A DNA stretch of 64,000 bases from Gracilaria domingensis. Its lineage: Eukaryota; Rhodophyta; Florideophyceae; Gracilariales; Gracilariaceae. The notes under the pieces were generated by a model. The model searched no databases and was not told the DNA's origin. It worked only from the letters and a program-made list of their open reading frames with translations. Location: contig VCMS01000174.1 of NCBI GenBank assembly GCA_022539475.1, positions 51,847 through 115,846 on the forward strand, read 5' to 3'. Positions 60,706-64,000 of the stretch are shown here, one piece after another. How positions within the stretch are numbered: the stretch's first letter is position 1; each line of letters begins with the position of its first letter. Position numbers and translations under genes: made by a program.

Positions 60706-62102
60706 CGAAGAGCTTCTTGCTGTGACAGTTCCACGGGTTGTCACCGTCGAGAAAGATGCTGCGCCAGACGATCAGCAAGAGACAGGTGGGGGTTCATTTG
60801 ATGACGAGTTACCTACAGCTCTTCCGGAATCTGAGGAGCACGGACTTGTTCGAGGAGACCCATATGATGGCCCACCGAACCCATCATGGTGCGGGTATGT
60901 CAGCCTGAGACCGCAGAAATGGCAAGGGAAGAACGTAATTGAGCACAAGGACCCCTGGGTCAGAGTCATTCACTTGCCGAAGGGACATAGGTCGGAGCTG
61001 CTAAGTGTCTCGAATCTCAGACATGTACACCATCTTGTCTTTTGGCATGCTGCAAGGGATGAACATCGCCTACGGGCGGAGAAATTTGGTATGCAGTATC
61101 CTCGTACTCGGCCGACAGGTATGGATGATGAAGAGGTGCTGTGGGTTGCTGCGAAAAAGCATGCCGAATTTGGGCAAATGTTCTTCGCCCGAATGCAAGC
61201 TGAGCTAAGGCAGAATGGATATTGCGTGCTTGATGGCTTTGCGACGGATAATGGTGTCCCTAAATGGGAGGAGTTGGAAGAAGTTCGGGAGTTCGGAGAT
61301 GTGTCGGGGAAGTTGGTGGACTTCTTCGAGAATGAGTATGGAGCGATGCCGGATATACGGAAAGGGGAGGAACAGAAGGTGGGTTGTAAGGTCGCGTGCT
61401 TTACTTGATATTCGAATGGGTACAATTGCTGCGGCTTTGGGACTATGGGACAATGAAAGGGAAGCTGTGAAGATGTACACTCCGAAAACTGGTGGTCGAT
61501 TTCTGGGGACGAGGAGAAAGTGCAAGCGCCAGACGCTGCACACCGACTTCAGTGGTCTGGTTAGGAAGGAAACAATGAATACTGGTAACCCCGGATACTT
61601 TGTAATGGCCTCTGGGAAAGAGGGCTTCCCTCTCTGGGTGAGCGCTGGAAGCCATCAACTGGTGGGGATGAACAACCAACAGTTGCGAGTGATGTCGGAG
61701 GTGTATCCAGCGAAGAATATAATCATCCCACCGTACTCTGTATTCGTGGGCCGTGGTGATGTGACACATGCTGGAGCAAGTGGGAAGGACAAGGTGGATA
61801 GGCCCGAGTCTATGGATTTGCTGGTTAGATACCACATGTACATGGTACCAGAGGGCTACGCACTACCTGATGCTGTTCATCGGGTGCGGGATTTCCGACC
61901 CACGTTTGTCAATGGTGACGAGGAGGAGGAGGCGGAGGATGAACTGTTGTCCGATAAGGAGGGTGGGGCGGTTGACATGGAAGAAGACCAAGTGGTCGTG
62001 GAGATTGGTGTGGAAGCGGAGGCCGGTAGAACCGAAGCGCTCGAGATTAGTAGTGATGACGATTTGCCAAAAATGAGGCTGCGAGCGCCTCGAAGTAGAT
62101 GA
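60605..62102 (+). CDS. putative 2-oxoglutarate/Fe(II) dioxygenase (one frameshift)
   Basis: Coding starts at ATG 60,605 (or as a continuation of the preceding gene, which it overlaps by 101 bp) and runs in one frame to about 61,390. It then continues in the next frame to 62,102; no good intron explains the switch near 61,380-61,400. The first part has an acidic leader and GYVSLRPQKWQGKN, then AELRQNGYCVLDGFATDNG, like the N-terminal strand of 2OG oxygenases. The second has QTLHTDFSGL (HxD: His 61,539, Asp 61,545), FPLWVSAGSHQLVG, SVFVGRGDVTHAGASG (distal His 61,767) and LLVRYHMYMVP (Arg 61,827, 2-oxoglutarate binding). The acidic tail ends LEISSDDDLPKMRL. TET/JBP-type and PhyH-like oxygenases share this layout; the exact family is uncertain. 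Confidence 0.55.
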
Positions 62103-62366
62103 GAATGAGATGATTAGTAAATTATGAGTGTCTTGCGAGTATTAAGAGTAGTATACTATTGCAAGGCTATACATATGAACATGGAAAAGGTGCGGCAGGC
62201 TGGTAATTGAACAAATTTCATACGTCTTTGGTCCAGTTGCGTCTAATTGCCACATGCCACATGCTCGGTATCGTTAACATCATCGGTGGCACCATTCAAT
62301 TCGCAATTGAACATGTAGCGTCCTAACACTTCTGAAACTGCACTTAAGGTTGCTTTTAAGAGAAGT

Positions 62367-63277
62367 ATGAAACTGAGAAGTCTATGCAATTCCTGTCTAT
62401 GCGGTACTTGTGGCAGTATGGTGACTGTATCAGGAAAAATGGCTGAGGAACAGAGAGACTTGGCGGAAATTTCACCCAATACCTTTTCTAAGTTCATATA
62501 TGCCAATGGTTACGGTATATTAAGTTCCGTTGATGGAACGTTGAGAAGAGAAGGAGAGTCAATTCCAGAAGAAGTTGTGAAGTGTATGAAGTTCATTGAC
62601 GAACGTGTTGGTTTTAGACTTGTCACAGGGGGTGATGTGGGCGACGTGGAGGGGAAAATGGAAGGACTCGGAGACTATAAGTTTGGTGTCTCGGCGAGTC
62701 ATGGAGCTTTCCTCCGTTTCTCTGACGAGAGGGAAATTAAGGCTGCATTCAATGATCACACCCTTGACCACACTGTTGACGGACTACTGTTCCTGGCAAG
62801 GGATTTGAATAGGAGGCATGGTATTGTGAATGATGATGAGAAGGGGTTCGTGGAGACCAGAAGTGATAGTGGCCTTCCCAATTTCGTGTACAACAAACTG
62901 TGGCAGTGGAGAGAAGAAGTGGATTCTGCTATTGGGGACCTGTTGCAGAAGATGGATGCGTTTGTTATCTATCCCGGGATAAAAGTCGCGAAAGTGTGGA
63001 CAAGCGATACACAAAAGGAAGCGGAGGAGCAAATCTTGTGGATAATGAACCGAGATTTATTGATACGGATGACGTCGTGACGTTCGGAAGTGCTTTGAGC
63101 GACAGGCCTTTGCATGAGGTAGGCGTGTACGGCGTTCACGTCAAAGAAGATTGTATCCCGGGTGGAGTACACAACCTGTTCGAAAGCGTGGAGGATGTAC
63201 ATTCGACAATTATGCTGGTGGCTCTGTTGTACGGCTACGAAAAAAAGCAGCACGATAAAAACCACCATGAATCATAA
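62367..63277 (+). CDS. unknown protein, rightward copy of an inverted pair (one frameshift)
   Basis: The frame from ATG 62,367 runs to 63,080, but homology to its inverted neighbour continues in another frame (about 63,037-63,277), so a one-base shift near 63,037 is likely. Features: Cys-rich start (CNSCLCGTCG), FSKFIYANGYGILSSVDG, DHTVDGLLFLARDLNRRHG, FVIYPGIKVAKVW, then RFIDTDDVVTFGSALSDRP and VYGVHVKEDCIPGGV. I recognise no family. The last 75 residues match the protein encoded at 63,330-63,605 on the other strand. Confidence 0.5.
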
Positions 63278-63329
63278 AAGGGTATTGAGATATATACGAC
63301 ACTTTTATTACTGAGATCTCATATCCTAG

Positions 63330-63995
63330 CTAAGTATTACAGGCATCGTAGCACTTGAAACAAATTCCAAGAGCATTTCTAAACCATTGACACTCGCATT
63401 TTCTGTACCCGTACAGTTCTGCCATCCTTCTGATGGTCTCATGCACGTCCTCCACCCCATCAACAAAATATGTTACCGCTGCTGGAGGGTCGTCTTCCTT
63501 CACATGAACTGCCAGGGTTGCCATTTCATATAGAGGGCCATCATTGGAAGCCTTCCCGAAAGCAACGATTAAATGTGTGTCGAACTGGGGGTCGATTTCA
63601 ACCAAGGCTAGCGCCCCACTGTTTTCGTGAAACGAATGTCCCCTATGTCACAGTTTTCATCTTGAGGGTACGCAACCAGGTTCGGAAAGGATGTCAACAC
63701 TTTTGAAATACCGGAGTTAACTTCTGTTTTCCACTTCGACAGTCCATTGTACGTGAAGTTGGGAGTCCACTGTCTTTTCTAGTGCCTCACAACTGCTTGT
63801 TGACGCTCTTCGTTGAAGTCCGTGCGATTCATTTAAGGAGAGTGCAAGTCTCGGCTGCACATCTTTCGTAGCCTTCCCTGTCAAGGTCCTGATCAATTTC
63901 CGGTACCATTGGATAATCTCACCGTGCGCCTTGGTTTCCAGAGGATCCAAAAAGTTGTTAGCCACCCAGGCTGCTCCCATGAAACTCTCCGGCAT
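63330..63995 (-). CDS. unknown protein, leftward copy of the inverted pair (one frameshift)
   Basis: From ATG 63,993-63,995 (MPESFMGAAWVANNFLDPL) the reading runs to a stop at 63,717-63,719. Coding-like sequence then continues in other phases (SKVLTSFPNLVAYPQDENCD, then GALALVEIDPQFDTHLIVAFG) to 63,330. The end PLYEMATLAVHVKEDDPPA and EDVHETIRRMAELYGYRK matches the rightward copy (PLHEVGVYGVHVKEDCIPG, EDVHSTIMLVALLYGYEK). At least one shift lies near 63,620-63,720. A terminal Cys pair (CECQW, CFKCYDAC) is present only here. The gene may begin beyond the window. Confidence 0.5.
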
Positions 63996-64000
63996 CCTCT

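Noticed and set aside
61372-61410. Intron explaining the frame switch in the dioxygenase gene
   Set aside because: GTGGGT/GTAAGG donors exist, but the nearby AG acceptors either preserve the wrong phase or remove conserved-looking sequence.
54185-63995. Integrated giant virus as the source of the cluster
   Set aside because: Methyltransferases, SET and 2OG proteins occur in giant viruses, but no capsid, packaging ATPase, polymerase or viral transcription gene is visible. A mobile element fits at least as well.

Overview
This window looks like nuclear DNA from a eukaryote that is very rich in transposons. My best guess is a multicellular red alga. This rests on intron-poor genes, several Ty1/copia and Ty3/gypsy retrotransposons, Tnp2/Plavaka-like and Harbinger-like transposases, and decayed genes for a full-size PDR-type ABC transporter and an M20 peptidase. 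The taxon is an inference; no marker gene settles it. I see no rRNA, no convincing functional tRNA and no CRISPR.

Layout. (1) 1-13,155: an old, broken copia element on the + strand. A young copia element (2,418-7,681, 351-bp LTRs with no difference seen, 5-bp target duplication atgtg) sits inside its integrase region. An antisense gene and an LTR-like block follow the old element's pol. (2) 13,156-21,200: mostly non-coding DNA with a dead Harbinger-like transposase, foldback palindromes, a 105-bp tandem duplication and a cysteine-rich gene. (3) 21,371-30,063: a dead PDR-type ABC transporter gene split by a second copia element on the - strand (22,619-27,171, duplication tgaag). That element has an open 1,331-codon gag-pol, but its protease aspartate is replaced by histidine. 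(4) 30,064-40,943: relics (a secreted-protein relic, an M20 peptidase, a Tnp2 transposase), one intact unknown gene, hairpin clusters and a 374-bp tandem repeat. (5) 41,040-51,393: a Tnp2/Plavaka-like transposase gene split in frame by a very young gypsy element on the - strand (42,485-49,800, duplication agatc). That element carries extra genes on both sides of gag-pol. (6) 51,537-63,995: the most unusual part, a compact cluster transcribed outward from a central palindrome of about 905 bp (57,336-58,240) with mirrored promoters.

The cluster in (6) encodes, leftward, a protein with a classical nuclear localisation signal, then a beta-class DNA N6A/N4C methyltransferase fused to a SET domain, then an 800-residue coiled-coil protein. 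Rightward it encodes a basic protein with a ParB/sulfiredoxin-like domain, a putative 2-oxoglutarate/Fe(II) dioxygenase, and a pair of convergent paralogues. A writer of DNA methylation, a SET (histone-type) methyltransferase, a ParB-like DNA-associated domain and an oxygenase around one bidirectional control region suggest a self-contained DNA and chromatin modification cassette, probably carried by a large mobile element. The transposase ends only 143 bp from the cluster and could belong to it. Several of these genes carry single stops or frameshifts, so this copy may be decaying or may use recoding. I worked from the sequence only; family names come from motif recognition.
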